Source: Silene conica
Taxonomy: Eukaryota > Streptophyta > Magnoliopsida > Caryophyllales > Caryophyllaceae
Length of the DNA: 64,000 nucleotides
NCBI GenBank assembly: GCA_029255685.2
Contig: CM055312.2
Span: forward strand, 51,184,202-51,248,201
Direction: 5' to 3'
Notes under the pieces: generated by a model
Seen by the model: only the letters and a program-made list of their open reading frames with translations
What the model was told of the DNA's origin: nothing
Databases searched by the model: none
Made by a program: the position numbers and the translations under genes
Shown: piece by piece, positions 10,801-23,400 of the stretch
Layout of the letters: each line of letters begins with the position of its first letter
Numbering within the stretch: the stretch's first letter is position 1

Positions 10801-12818
10801 TAATGTAGCAACGCAATTGAAGGATGTTGTTCCAGATGTTGTTTTAGATGGAACAAAAATTAGTAACATCAGTGACTACTTATTGCACTCAACAGTTATA
10901 CCTCATTCGGCAAATATTCTGCCTGCAAATTTGGGGTGTGCTTTGAATTGTGGTTGCCGGACACGTCTTCTGACCTTGTATCAGAATTTATGATTGAAAG
11001 AGCACAATACTTTGATGTTGTGTTGCAAAATCGGAAGGAAGTTATGGATTATTGCTTCCTGACAGATCACACTTTTAGCAAGAAGTAAGTCCCTCTTAAC
11101 TATATTTTTTTACAAAATGTAATAAATTAGGTAATGTGTTGTACTGTAGTTACACATACACTGTCATTTATATTGTTTAAACAAGATATACTAATGTTTT
11201 TTTTGTAAAACGGTCCAGTGAAATTGTTTGTGACTTCGGAATTTACCATTGCATACCGAGGAGTGATATTGAAACTTTGTTGCCTGACACTAAAATAGAA
11301 GGGGTGGTTATCGAATGTTGGGCAATATTGTTGAATGAGTTTGACATGGCACGAAAAGACGGGAACAAAAAATCAAGGATTTTCTATGGCCTTGCGCACT
11401 CGGTATGTCAATATATAGAGTTCTCGTGTTCATCAATATATAAAATTTTAGATTAGGTAGTTTAAAAAATATCTAACATGTAGACTAATTATTTACTCTG
11501 TTAAACAACAGATACATGTGGAGAAAATGTTAGACATAAATGACACAGAAGTTGAAGAACAAAATCTAGATAGTGTTGCTGCAAAGGATAAAATTAGAGA
11601 TGACACCTTCAAGACATGGGATATGTGGTCAACTGTTTGTAAGCAGCCACTGAATTTGGATTCAGACATGGTGAGAAATAGTTTTGATATACATATTTAT
11701 GTGATATTGTTTTCAGTACAATGTGATATTTTTTATATGGAGTTGTGATATTGTTTTCAGTACAATGTGATATTTTTAATATTAAGTTTTGATATTGTTT
11801 TCAGTACAATGTGATATTTTTTATAATGAGTTGTGATATTGTTTTCAGTACAATGTGATATTTTTAATATTAAGTTTTGATATTGTTTTCAGTACAATGT
11901 GATATTTTTTAAATTGAGTTGTGATATTGTTTTCAGTACAATGTGATATTTTTAATATTAAGTTTTGATATTGTTTTCAGTACAATGTCATATTGTTTTC
12001 AGTACAATGTGATATTTTTTTGACAATAAGTTGTGATATTGTTTTCAGCACAATGTGATATTTTTTTAATTAAGTTGTGATATTGTTTTCAGTACAATAT
12101 GATATTTTTTATATTGAGTTGTGATATTTTTTTCAGTACAATGTGATATTTTTTTAACTGAGTTGTGATATTGTGAAGGTGTTCTTACCAATAGTCTACC
12201 AAGACCACTATGTATGCATCTGCATTGACTTCAAAAAAGAGGTAATTTTCTACATGGACAACATAGAGTATGAAGATTACGATGGAGAGGATATTGTGAA
12301 GCTCGCTCATATTACTGTAAGTTCTTTATTATAAATAACAACTAAACATTATAATGCATTTGCTAAACTTGAAAATTTTAATAGTTGGTTATGTGTAACA
12401 TGTATAGGTAATAATGTATGGCGACTACCTCATCAGCAAGAATTTTCATAAGGAGCATAACATAAGACAATACAAAATCGAAAATGTGGCCTTTCCTTGG
12501 AAATCAGACAAGCAAAACCTGGATTGTGGCGTTTTCATGATGTTGCATATGATGTTTTTTGACGGACAAAATTTTGAATGTGATCTTCAGCATGAAGACA
12601 AGAGAGAGTTATATAGAGCAGAGATTGCAGCGACTCTTGTCATGAGTGATTCAAATAAAGTTAGGACTAAGATCATGGATAAGGTTGCAAAGCTTAATTC
12701 AATCAAGGGTAAACTTTTACCTATACTGCTGAAGAAGAGGGTACAGAAGAAAAAAGGCAAGGGTGGAAAAAACAAGGTTGGGACACCAAAATCCAAAATA
12801 AAAGGTATATTTATTTAG
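7890..12818 (+). CDS. ULP1-like (C48) cysteine protease module 1 of MULE A, multi-exon, one frameshift
   Basis: Exons read from GT..AG borders: 7878-8892 (ATG at 7890, after a 5'-UTR intron with donor near 7121), 8970-9109, 9920-11084, 11219-11402, 11512-11670, 12179-12316 and 12408-12804 or stop at 12818. All junctions keep frame. The first exon encodes a plant-specific N-terminal domain common upstream of such proteases (IGFGG.LELK.TKIP, then YDVHDIFQLPKRG). Exon 9920-11084 is acidic and low-complexity. The C-terminal exons show the C48 core: His in QDHYVCICID, Asp in FYMDNIEY and nucleophile Cys in NLDCGVFMM (TGT at 12525-12527). Family role: cleavage of SUMO or related precursors; the real substrate is unknown. 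An apparent one-base loss at about 10951-10955 shifts the frame inside the conserved segment before RKEVMDYC. The last exon can end at 12818 or splice at AAAAG|GTATAT (12804) into the module at 12898. Confidence 0.8.
9160..9880. repeat. GTGATATT array in ULP1 intron
   Basis: The 0.8-kb intron 9110-9919 is filled with imperfect copies of a roughly 55-bp unit containing GCAATCATGTGATATTGTTT and TCACAATGTTGTGATATTC. Neighbouring introns without the array are only about 80-150 bp. Confidence 0.85.
11690..12175. repeat. GTGATATT / TTTTCAGTACAA tandem array in ULP1 intron
   Basis: At least fifteen copies of GTGATATT, alternating GTGATATTGTTTTCAGTACA and ATGTGATATTTTT..GAGTT, fill intron 11671-12178. 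Most units contain TTGTTTTCAG, which looks like a plant 3' splice site. Confidence 0.9.
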
Positions 12819-12897
12819 TACACCCATCTACAAAAAATATAAGTTAATCTTATTATAAACAGGGTGTATAATTTGACTAAGTAAATATATTGTGTAG

Positions 12898-14688
12898 CAA
12901 TGGGACAAGATGATTCTGCGAGTGACTTGGGCAACAATAGTGTCTTGGGCAGCTCGAAGAAGGGCAAATCAGATGGCATTGGATGCACCTACAACTGTGG
13001 TGCACCAGATGCTAAGTTAGAAGTCGTTTCAAGCTTTATGAGGAACAATAAATCCCTATGTGCAAAGATGTTGAGTATGAGGAAAGAAGTGCTTGACTAT
13101 TGCCTGCTGGACGACCACGTTTTCGCATTGAAGTATGCTTCATTTCATGAATAAAAACATTATATTAGTTGGTTGATACTTATTATTGAGTTTTGTGAAA
13201 CTTTATAAGTATAACTATGATATTGTTATGAGTATTACTTATTTATTCATCCTATTTTATATTTTTTGTTTTACGATTGGTGCAGTGAGGTTGTTGCCTG
13301 TTTTGGCAAACAGCGATATATCACCAGGCAGGATATATTGTCGTTGCTTCCAAATGTGGACGTCAATAGTAACGTGATTGAATGTTGGGCACTGATTCTG
13401 AACCACATTGAGCATACAGAAAAATCGTCAACAAGTTTGATGTTCTTTGGGATTGGGCACATAGTAAGCTTTTGTATTGTTTTGATTCTGCATATTCACA
13501 TTTTGATTATATCGAAGAACTTTTAACAAATGAGAGTACGAACAGGATGCTGTGTACAACATGATTAAACAGGGGGTCGATAGAGAACAACCTGCGAACA
13601 GAAAAAGGAATCAGGAATTGATTTTCGAGGCATGGGATGATTTTGTTACAAGTAACACCGTACCATGTAACTTGGAAGCCAATCTTGTATTTATCCCAAT
13701 GCTATTGGAAGACCATTATTTCTGTGTCTGCATAAATTGGGAAAATGACACAGTTGAAGTCCTGGACAATAAAGAGTACGACGAATGGGATGACACACTT
13801 GAAATTTACCAAGCTGCAGATTTAGTGGTACGCTTTATTGATAATCCGCAAAACAATATAATATATGTTTGTTTTATGCAGTATAAGTAATGATTTTGTT
13901 TATTGTTGAAGGCTTATCAAATGAGTGACTATCTAGCAAAGAACAATGTTGCCAGAGCGGATGATATAATAGGATTTGATGTTAGCAACATCACATTTGG
14001 TTGGCAAACAAAAGAGCTCAACAATACTGAGTCTGGGAACTTCTTAATGTTCCACATGATTCGCTATAAAGGAGAGATATTTGAAGCTGACTTGGAGGCA
14101 AAAGTGTATAGACGCTACTAATGGCTAGAAATGGGTGCCGCATTACTGTTAGCGGACATAAATCAAAACAGGGCCCATTTGATTGAAAACGTACAAGCTT
14201 TTGCAGCAGGAAAAAAGGATGTGTGGAAGATATTGCAGGAACAAAGAAAAGAAAAAAATACAAAACAAAAGGCTGATAAAATGGGGGGAAACAGAAAAAT
14301 TGTTCAGAAGGAGAATCCTGATGACGAGCAACTAACAAGTGTAGACTGTTCTGACGAAAATAAGAGCAAGACGCATTTGATTCAGAATCAGAAATCAACG
14401 ATGATTAACACAGAGATGCCGATTCTTCGCCAATATCAGAGGAAAAGGTAAAAACTGATAAAAAAACCTTTTTTTATAGTAAGTACCAGTAGAAAATACA
14501 AACGATAATAGACTAAAATTATGACTGACTTCTTTTACAGAGGACATAACGGCACACAAGAACAGTCAGAATTAGATGCACAAGAGGAAAGGACACGATC
14601 TCAACGATACAAGACTATTACGGGCAGAGGTAGAGGTAATATTAGGGGTAGAGGTATTGGTAAAGGAAGAGGTAGAGGTAGACGGTAG
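12898..14688 (+). pseudogene. ULP1-like module 2 (Cys-to-Ser) of MULE A, one stop codon
   Basis: Exons 12898-13132, 13286-13463, 13546-13827, 13912-14447 and 14541-14688 keep frame across GT..AG borders. They parallel module 1 exon by exon (RKEVLDYCLLDDH; NVIECWALIL; LEDHYFCVCINW). His and Asp of the protease core are present, but the nucleophile site reads NNTESGNFLMF, with Ser (TCT, 14032-14034) where module 1 has DCG. A TAA at 14119-14121 interrupts the frame just before the conserved WLEMGAALLLAD segment. The last exon encodes an RG-rich tail (TGRGRGNIRGRGIGKGRGRG). The phase at 12804/12898 would join module 1 and module 2 into one protein. It could alternatively be a separate gene starting at ATG 12900. 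Confidence 0.75.
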
Positions 14689-14884
14689 AGGAGGAACAGC
14701 AAATGATGCCAAATTGTATTTTGAAGTAATGCATGTAAATTTTTGTAAGGAAAACTGATGGAATACGCTGCAAAGATGACAAATTGTATTTTGAAGTAAT
14801 GGATGTAAAAAGTATGCTAACAATGTACAATGTATTGAAAAGAATTATTTCGTTTGGATTTCATAACAGTTATCAATGGAAAAA

Positions 14885-15371
14885 GTCTGATTCATTGCAA
14901 AGAAGTGTGATATTTTTTTAAATGCACTTTGATATTGTCTGAAAATGAGTTGTGTATTGTTTGTAAAGAGGATGACGAACTGTGATATTGTTTTAGATAT
15001 CAAGTGATATTGTTTTAGATATCAAGTGATATTGTTTAAAAATATCATATGATATTGTTGAATATATAGTGTAATATTGTTTGTAATCAGTTGTTGATAT
15101 TGTTTTCACATTGTTGTGATATTGTTTTAGATATCAAGTGATATTGTTTTAGATATCAAGTGATATTGTTTAAAAATATCATATGGTATTGTTGAATATA
15201 TAGTGTAATATTGTTTGTAATCAGTTGTTGATATTGTTTTCACATTGTTCTGATATTTTTATAATTGCACTGTGATATTGTCTGAAAATGACTTGTGATA
15301 TTGTTTTTAAAGAGGATTACGAATTGTGATATTCTTTTACATATCAAAGTGATATTGTTTAAATATATCAT
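14885..15371. repeat. GTGATATT array between the two convergent MULE A genes
   Basis: Copies of AGTGATATTGTTTTAGATATC, AAATATCATATGATATTGTT and similar, including a duplicated block of about 125 bp. The array continues at 17065-17170 beyond the inserted solo LTR. Confidence 0.85.
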
Positions 15372-17064
15372 TGATGGCCGGATTTTGTCGTCGATTCCGT
15401 CACCAAAAACAATTTTTAAACTCCCAAATTAAGTAGTATAATTTAGGGTCGAACCCAAAAGACGGTGGGGAAGTTGTATATTTAAGTTCTAGTTCGAGCT
15501 TGAGTCGGGTAATAAGTTTGAGATTGATTAACAACTAAAGAACAATTAAAGCAAATAAATTAAGATAAAATTGATGATAAGGAGGACTAGGGTGTCGGGG
15601 GTCACCTAGGTAAGTCGGTAGCCAAACGTAAGGCAACGGTCTCGTGTCACTTCTATGGTAAGTCTAGGGTCATCTCTTCTCTCGAGTCGACTACCCTTAG
15701 GTCAAGACTAGTCCTAGCTTTCGCTACAAACCAAGCTAACCTAACACATAAGCATGCTCATGAAACTCAAGACCATCGTCTAAAGCAAACAAAGCGAAGA
15801 CTAATACCCAACCGTCGTTGAGGCAATTCGTCGAACACGTAACATGCAAGATGCGAAAACTTAACCAAAGAAGCAAACAAGACTAAACCTAAGCATTTTT
15901 CATGGCTACTAACTACCCAAGCAAACCCCTAACCCTAGAATGAAACTACTCACACATGATTAAAGAAGAAACATGAACAAATGAGGAATTGATGATAAAC
16001 ATTATGAGAAAATGAAAGAGTAAACAAGTAAACAAGGAAAACTTAAAGGAAATGCAAAAATAAAGTAAAGATGAAGAAGATTATACCATTAACTATGGAA
16101 AAGGAAATGACTTGGATGACAAGTTGAAGGATTCTTCCAAATCCCCCAAAAATTACAACCCAAATAATCCACTAACAAACTCAAGAAGAATCCTCTAGAG
16201 AGATTAACTAATAATGAAAGATAAAGTAAAGATCTAAATAAGATTAAAGTATTTTTTTAGTGTTTTTGAGTCTAAGTGCTAAGTATTCAAAACAGTAGTA
16301 AACCCTAAAAAAGCTTAAAAATGCGTCCTTCTAAAATGATACAAGTGCGGGTTTATATAGAGCTCGAAAATACGAAGTATGACTCCCAGCCGGTCGACCG
16401 GCTGCCGGTCCGGGACCTGCTGAGAGTCCAAATTGGGACTTCTGAAAATTTCTTCTTTTTTTCTTCAATAACTTTTGACTCTCAGCCGACCGGCCGGCTG
16501 CCGGTCGGGCACCGGCTGGGAGGCCTTTTCACTTAATCTGATTTTCATCGCTTCTTTTCTTGGCTACAGGTACCCTCAGCCGGTGCATCGGCTGCCGGTG
16601 GACCACCGGCTGGGAGCCCTTTTGTAGCAATCTGCCCAACTCTGCATAAATCTTCATTTTACGAAATTGGCTAAGTATGGGAAGGTCTCCCCAGCCGGCT
16701 CACCGGCCGCCGGTAGGCCACCGGCTGGGAGCCTTTTCTCAAGGTTCTGAAAACATCCTTCATTTTAACTAAAAAGTCAAGACCAAGTTCCCCAGCCGGC
16801 CTACCGGCCGCCGGCTGGGAACCGGCTGGGAGGGCCTGGGAAGGCTTCTTCAGCAATCCTTCACAAATCTTCGTAAAACGCTCCAAATTCGTCTCGATTT
16901 CTCTCATTTCTTCGCCCCCGCCGTAATACCTACAAAAAGTGGACAAAACAGGAATATACGAGGCAACGGACGTAAAAACACCTCAAGACACGCAAATCGA
17001 GGCCGAATCGTGACCGAAAATAAAGGAAATGTAAAGGAAATGATGACCAAAATGGAACTCATCA
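15372..17064 (-). mobile_element. Solo LTR of a retrotransposon
   Basis: Ends are TGATGG...CTCATCA (TG..CA), flanked by a 5-bp direct repeat ATCAT (15367-15371 and 17065-17069). It splits the GTGATATT array, so it inserted after the MULE formed. On the minus strand a TATA box (CTATATAAACCC, about 16350-16361) precedes a presumed transcript start. No internal region or coding sequence remains. Five GC-rich palindromes lie downstream of the TATA box in the opposite reading direction (16385-16832 on the plus strand). Confidence 0.85.
16385..16832. repeat. Five GC-rich palindromes in the solo LTR
   Basis: Units at 16385, 16481, 16575, 16690 and 16791, each about 42 bp, have the form CYCAGCCGG ... 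CCGGCTGGGAG with a central CCGGCYGCCGG. Spacing is 94-115 bp with unrelated AT-rich spacers. Form and number match the array at 3765-4158, although the two LTRs are otherwise unalike. Confidence 0.85.
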
Positions 17065-17457
17065 ATCATATGATATTGGTTGAATCTGTTGTGTAATATT
17101 GTCTCTAATCACTTGTGATATTGTTTTCACAACGTTCTGATATTTTTATAAATGAACTGTGATATTGTGATTTTAATATAATATTAAGCGAAGTTATTAT
17201 TGAATGTTATGATGCTATATAACGTGGAATTTGTTGCGATACTGTTTAGTATATGATGTCAAAATCTTCTACATAGTAACAAAAGTAAGTACAAATAAAT
17301 ATTTGTGATCCCATATTATAACCATGTTTATTCTATTAGTTACAAAATAAATCCTTGAAAAGATTGATAAAAGTGTGTGTTCTATATGGTTGAAGGACGT
17401 GCTCTATGCGCGGCTAGTTGTGCAGGCTGCTATTAGCAAGATAAATCCATCACCCAA

Positions 17458-20400
17458 TCAACAATCAGCATCATCATCATCATCCTCGTATTCATCGTCA
17501 TCTGAACTCCCCTGTAAAAAAGTAATAAAAAGCATGTGTGAATAAGAGTGTGATATTATTTTCTAGGGTTTGTGATACAATTATACAGTGGTTGTGATTT
17601 CATTGTGAGAACAGATGAGGAATGCAAAGCATTTGTGAAACAGTGATATTTTTTATATAATGTATGATATTATTAGTAGTAACAAGTGATATTGTTTGAT
17701 AACTAATAATCATGTAGTATTTAAATTGTTTTCAGTACAATGTGATATTCTTTTAATTAAGTTGTGATATTGCTTTCAGCACAATGTGATATGTTTTTAA
17801 TTAAGTTGTGATATTGTTTTTTTACAATGTGATATTTTTTATATTGAGTTGTGATATTTTATTCAGTACAATGTGATATTTTTTATATTGAGTTGTGATA
17901 TTTTTTTCAGTACAATGTGATTTTTTTTATATTGAGTTGTGATATTTTTTTCAGTACAATGTGATATTTTTTATATTGAGTTGTGATATTTTTTTTAGTA
18001 CAGTGTGATATTGTGTCAGTACAATGTGATATTGTTTTCAGTAACAAACTGATATTGTTGAATAAAAGTGAAATCATGTAGTATTTAAATTGTTGAATAA
18101 AAGTGAAATCGTAAAATTGTTGAATAAAAGTGAAATCATACACATACCTTTTTGTCGGGATCAGGCACAAAATCATTCGGGCAGTTACGCTTATCATGGT
18201 GAGCCATTTGTTTGCAATTACGGCACAGCCGTTTAGGCTTCTCTGCTTTGGCTATGCACTGTTGTTTTTTCGAGATCAATCTCTTCCCACGACCCTTGTT
18301 TTTTGCCTGTCGAGGTGGTAGAACCCTGACCTCAGTTGACGAACTGCACCCTAAAAGCATCTCCAACTCCTGCTCTTTTGTCATTGCCTGAGTTTGTGGA
18401 TTGAGCTTGATCCTAAATTCCCTTAGTGTGTCAGCAAGAGTAGTTATCTCATTGTTAGGAACATTCTTCAGAACAGCAATAGTTGAGTAAAATTCAGACC
18501 ATAAATTGCACATCTCCATTTTCCTTAAGTCAGTCGCATCAAAGTCATCGAGGACCTCACCATGTAAACCGTAAAGAGGGATATTGTGGGCATTCTTGGT
18601 CCACCGCGTAAGAATGTATTTATCCGGCAAAGTCTTTACTTGTTTACCATTGTAGACCCATATTATGTGTCTGCAAATAATACCCTTCCTTGTGAATAAC
18701 TTGCACGAACAGTCAACATCATTAGTTGTACAGTTGTATGCTACTTGATACGTCTTTTGTGTTCGAGCGTCAACTACAGCAATGACCTCTGTACCATTGG
18801 CAGGTGGTGTGAAGCCAACGACACTAAGAGACCCAAGGGAAGCAGTATGTTCTCGTTGAAAATCTTTGAATGCAGAATTAGTGTAAACCTTGGAAGCATG
18901 TGCTTCCAACTTAAGAGTACTATATAACTCAGGTAGAGTGTGAGAATCGTCTCTATCAAGTTGTTTTTGAGTATGGCGCTGTAGATCTATGGCGCTTTGA
19001 AACCGCAACCAGAACTCAACTAGTGTACCATGAGGATTTTCAAAACGCTTGAAAAAGTGATTCTGACTCTCAGATCGTTGAGTTGTTCGTAATAAACAAC
19101 CCATGGGAATATGACTAAAAAAAACTGGGATCCATTTTCGTCGTTTCTTAAACATAGTTGCCAACCAGGAATTCCCGTCCAAATGATGCTCATTTACCAA
19201 CTGAGTCCACTTTTGTTCAAATTCCAGAGGTTCCAACTCACCATCCCAAACAATACCATTAAACCGGGTGAGAAAATCAGTATCTTTCGAGATTGCAGGC
19301 CCAACTTTGTCACTGACTTTTTGCATGATATGCCACATGCAATATCTATGAATAGCATGTTTAAAAACAACGCGTATACCCAGCTTGATTCCAGCGCATT
19401 GATCAGTGATGATACAGCGGGGCTCTCGCTGACCCATAGCATCTAGGAACTTTTCAAAGACCCACTGGAACGCCTCTTCATCTTCATGAAAGAGCAATGC
19501 AGCAGCAAAGGTGACAGACCTTTTATGATGGTCGACACCAGTAAAAGGAGTGAAAACCATAGAGTACTTATTTGTACTATAAGTTGGATCATAAGAGACA
19601 TAATCACCATATAAAGAATAGTTTCGACGAGACTCTGCATCACACCAAAACGCGCACACCAAACATTGCTCAGAATCCACCTCGTATACAAAGTAGAACC
19701 CTGGGTTGGTATCACGTCTGGCTTCGAAAAATTTGATAAACAATTGAGCATCCCTGTCTCCTATGTAACATTTTATTTCCCTTCCAAAATTCTTAAAGTC
19801 AACAACTTGAGCTCCGACATTCTCATAACCGTCGACAGCTTCCTTCACATTCCTAAATGCCGCTGTTGGGCCGAGGTTAACCCTTGAATGATCTATTATT
19901 GTTTTTTTATGGTAAAGGTGAAGCTGCCGGTTTTTTTTTTGAAATTGTTGATTGCTAAGTGAACAAAGACGGTGATTATGCCACTCGCGAAATTGGAACA
20001 CAGTATATCCAGTCCCATTAAAACGAAACTCAATCATAGCATTGCAGCCCACCCTGGTCAGTTTAGTACTTCTAATAGCAAATGGCTTAGGAGTAGCCAC
20101 CTCCTGTTGTTGATCTAACACAATAGCCTTCCTCTTACGATCTTTAAAACCCTCACGGTTGCAAACCACAAATTTATACAAAATATCACCAGAGGCAGAC
20201 CTTTTTTGGGAATATTTCCTGGGTTCAAAACCACATGCTTTTGCATACACATCATAAAAACTAATTGCTTCTTCCAAGGTGGTAAACAACTGGCCAATTT
20301 TTGGTTTAAACTTAGATGCAACATGTCTTGACCATAATTCAGTACCACCCGGGGTGGAATCTAATAGAAGCTGATGTACACGGGGAGGGACAGAACGTTG

Positions 20401-21172
20401 GGGAACATGTGGATCACAACTAATTGAAGGATTAGGTAATGTAGTGCTAAAAGGGACATCATTTTGTTCAGGCGAAGGAATAATTGCAGACTCATGAGTA
20501 TTAGTAGAAACAGAAGAACTGAAACTAGTTGTCGGATCTAGCAAAAAGATAGAAACAAAAATAAAAATGTAGACAAACGAAAAATGTATTTGCAAAAGGC
20601 TGCCATTTGAAACAACATACATGATGTGGACAATGTTAAATATTGTTACTTTAAACAATGCCAGGCATTTTAGTGAATAATATCACATAGAAAAGTTAAA
20701 AATATCAGAAATAAATATATGAGATGTAAGGGAAGATATACACATGTGGAAGTAGTTGAAAAGTTGACAATTAGAAGAATATCACACGGTGTGCTTAAAA
20801 TTATATATGCTGGAAGAGTTAAATGTGACTAAATGTCAGATGTTCTGACAAATGAAATGACAATATTGTTATTGAATATGATGAAAAACACAATATGAAC
20901 AAAATCGCATGTTCTGTTAGACAAATATCACACATGCTGAAGCACAGAATAGCAAAGTGTATCACATGACAGACATCAATTTTTGCATAAAATTAACAAT
21001 TGATATACCAGAAAGTATATTAAGCTATATATATTAGGAAGAACACCACAGAAGATCAACAGTAATAACGAATACATGAAAAATAAAAAGCTTAGATCAT
21101 GTGAGGTAAAGCTGAGAAATACAAGAGAAAAAGTAAAACGTTTCGAATTAAGAAGAATTACGTACCTGACAT
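17458..21172 (-). CDS. FAR1/FHY3-type MULE transposase
   Basis: Predicted exons on the minus strand: 21166-21172 (ATG TCA G only), 18148-20537 and 17458-17511, giving 816 residues with no internal stop. Junction phases match: the seven coding bases end just before GTACGT, exon 2 follows TTTGCTAG, and the AAG|GTATGT donor joins to TTTTACAG|GGG. Domains: FAR1 DNA-binding region (about 88-194), MULE transposase core with Asp in SYDPTYS (about 319), Asp in IITDQ (about 381) and Glu in TTQRSESQN (about 492), SWIM zinc finger CSCKLF..CRH (about 612-626), a zinc knuckle CRNCKQMAHHDKRNC, and a short acidic tail (DDDEYEDDDDDADC). Without splicing, one open frame runs 18136-20658, but its N-terminus is intron sequence. 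It probably catalyses excision and insertion of element A and possibly of the small related elements. Confidence 0.88.
17560..18135. repeat. GTGATATT array in transposase intron
   Basis: Copies of GTGATATTTTTTATATTGAG and TCAGTACAATGTGATATT fill the intron between exons 18148-20537 and 17458-17511. A short array copy of GTTGAATAAAAGTGAAATC follows near 18060-18140. Confidence 0.85.
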
Positions 21173-21627
21173 CGGGAATGTTATTGAACAAATATGAGAA
21201 TTTAGGAAAAGTAGAAGACGAAGCTGATATTGAGCTGAAACCCTAGAAATTGAACAAACAGAAACAAAACAAATTTAGGTAAAACAGCAAATTAACCTAG
21301 AAATAACAAACGACGAACATTAATTAATCATATTACATAATGAAGAGTAGAAGAATCGAATGATAATGACGAATAATGCAACAAAAATCAAACGAATTGA
21401 CGGAAAACACAAAAATTGGTGTTAAAAGATAGAATTCACAACAATAACGTACCTGATAGCACGAATCGCTGAAATACTGTGAGCACAAATCGATGAAAGT
21501 GAAAATCGCGCATAGAATCTAGGGTTTATGGTTGTAATTTGGTAGAGAGAATACGGATGCTAAAAACCTAAATATTTCTGAGCAAAACCCCCAAACTGAT
21601 TAGTTGTGTTTTTCCCCTGAATAAGGG

Positions 21628-21635
21628 TTTATATA
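21628..21635 (-). promoter_or_regulatory. TATA box of the transposase gene
   Basis: TATATAAA on the minus strand, about 460 bp before the start codon. Two 5'-UTR introns appear to follow, with CAG|GTACGT donors at 21453 and 21166 and an acceptor GGTTTCAG at about 21235. Confidence 0.55.
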
Positions 21636-21785
21636 CTCACGCGTGAATTTACTATTTTACCCCTGTATAGACCCGCGCTGAATGTGAATATTGGATGGGT
21701 TGGATAGTTTGAATGGATTGGATGGGTTAGATAGTAGTAATACTCATTACTCAAATATTTAGCATATACTTACATGATCCCAATT

Positions 21786-22930
<1,145 letters not shown>

Positions 22931-22999
<69 letters not shown>
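22931..22999. repeat. (TA)n tract
   Basis: Pure TA dinucleotide between B1 and C1. Confidence 0.97.
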
Positions 23000-23003
<4 letters not shown>

Positions 23004-23385
23004 TGGAATCCGGTGAGAACCACCTTACAATGAGAACCGGTGAGAACTCTTCCTTACGGAGTTTTTTTAAAAAAATTAATGACATAATTGGATTCGGCAT
23101 GGAATTTTATGGCCAGAGAACATATCTCTTGGTCTAGAGAATAAATACTAGTGGCGGAAAAATGATAGATACGAAAAATAGATAGTAGGTGCATGCAAAT
23201 TAATAAAACGTATCTCACCTTGATTTCCGTCACTAGTATTTATTTTCTAGACCAAGAAATATGTTCTCTAACTATAAAATGCCATGTCGGATCCAATTGT
23301 GTTATTAATTTTTTTTTAAAAACTCCGTAAGGAAGAGTTCTCACAAGGTTCTCATTGTAAGGTGGTTCTCACCGGATCCCAATTC
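23000..23385. mobile_element. Element C1: MITE with about 165-bp inverted repeats
   Basis: Ends GGTTGGAATCCGGTGAGAAC and (inverted) GAATTGGGATCCGGTGAGAAC, followed in both by GAGAACC boxes. The two arms (about 23000-23160 and 23225-23385) match with few differences. No coding capacity. Related copies are at 27024 and 28554. Confidence 0.88.
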
Positions 23386-23400
23386 TATGTATATATATAT

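Larger units (their letters stand above)
6809..21785. mobile_element. Element A: 15-kb ULP1-carrying MULE inserted in (TA)n
   Basis: The left end reads GTCGGGATCCGGTGAGAACT, followed by ATATTTGAGTAATGAGTA. The inverted right end reads GAATTGGGATCATGTAAG, followed by ATATTTGAGTAATGAGTA. Both abut TA tracts. Inside are two convergent genes: a ULP1-like protease gene (+, 7890-14688) and a FAR1-type transposase gene (-, 17458-21172). Many copies of GTGATATTG lie in introns and between the genes. MULEs that carry ULP1-like genes are a known plant class (the Kaonashi type). A solo LTR at 15372-17064 is a later insertion. The transposase looks intact, the protease gene does not. Confidence 0.85.

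Noticed and set aside
18136..20658. Single-exon 840-codon reading of the transposase with a hydrophobic N-terminus
   Set aside because: The first 40 residues come from intron sequence. The acceptor at 20538 and the in-phase ATG exon at 21166-21172 explain the gene better, so the hydrophobic stretch is not a membrane segment.
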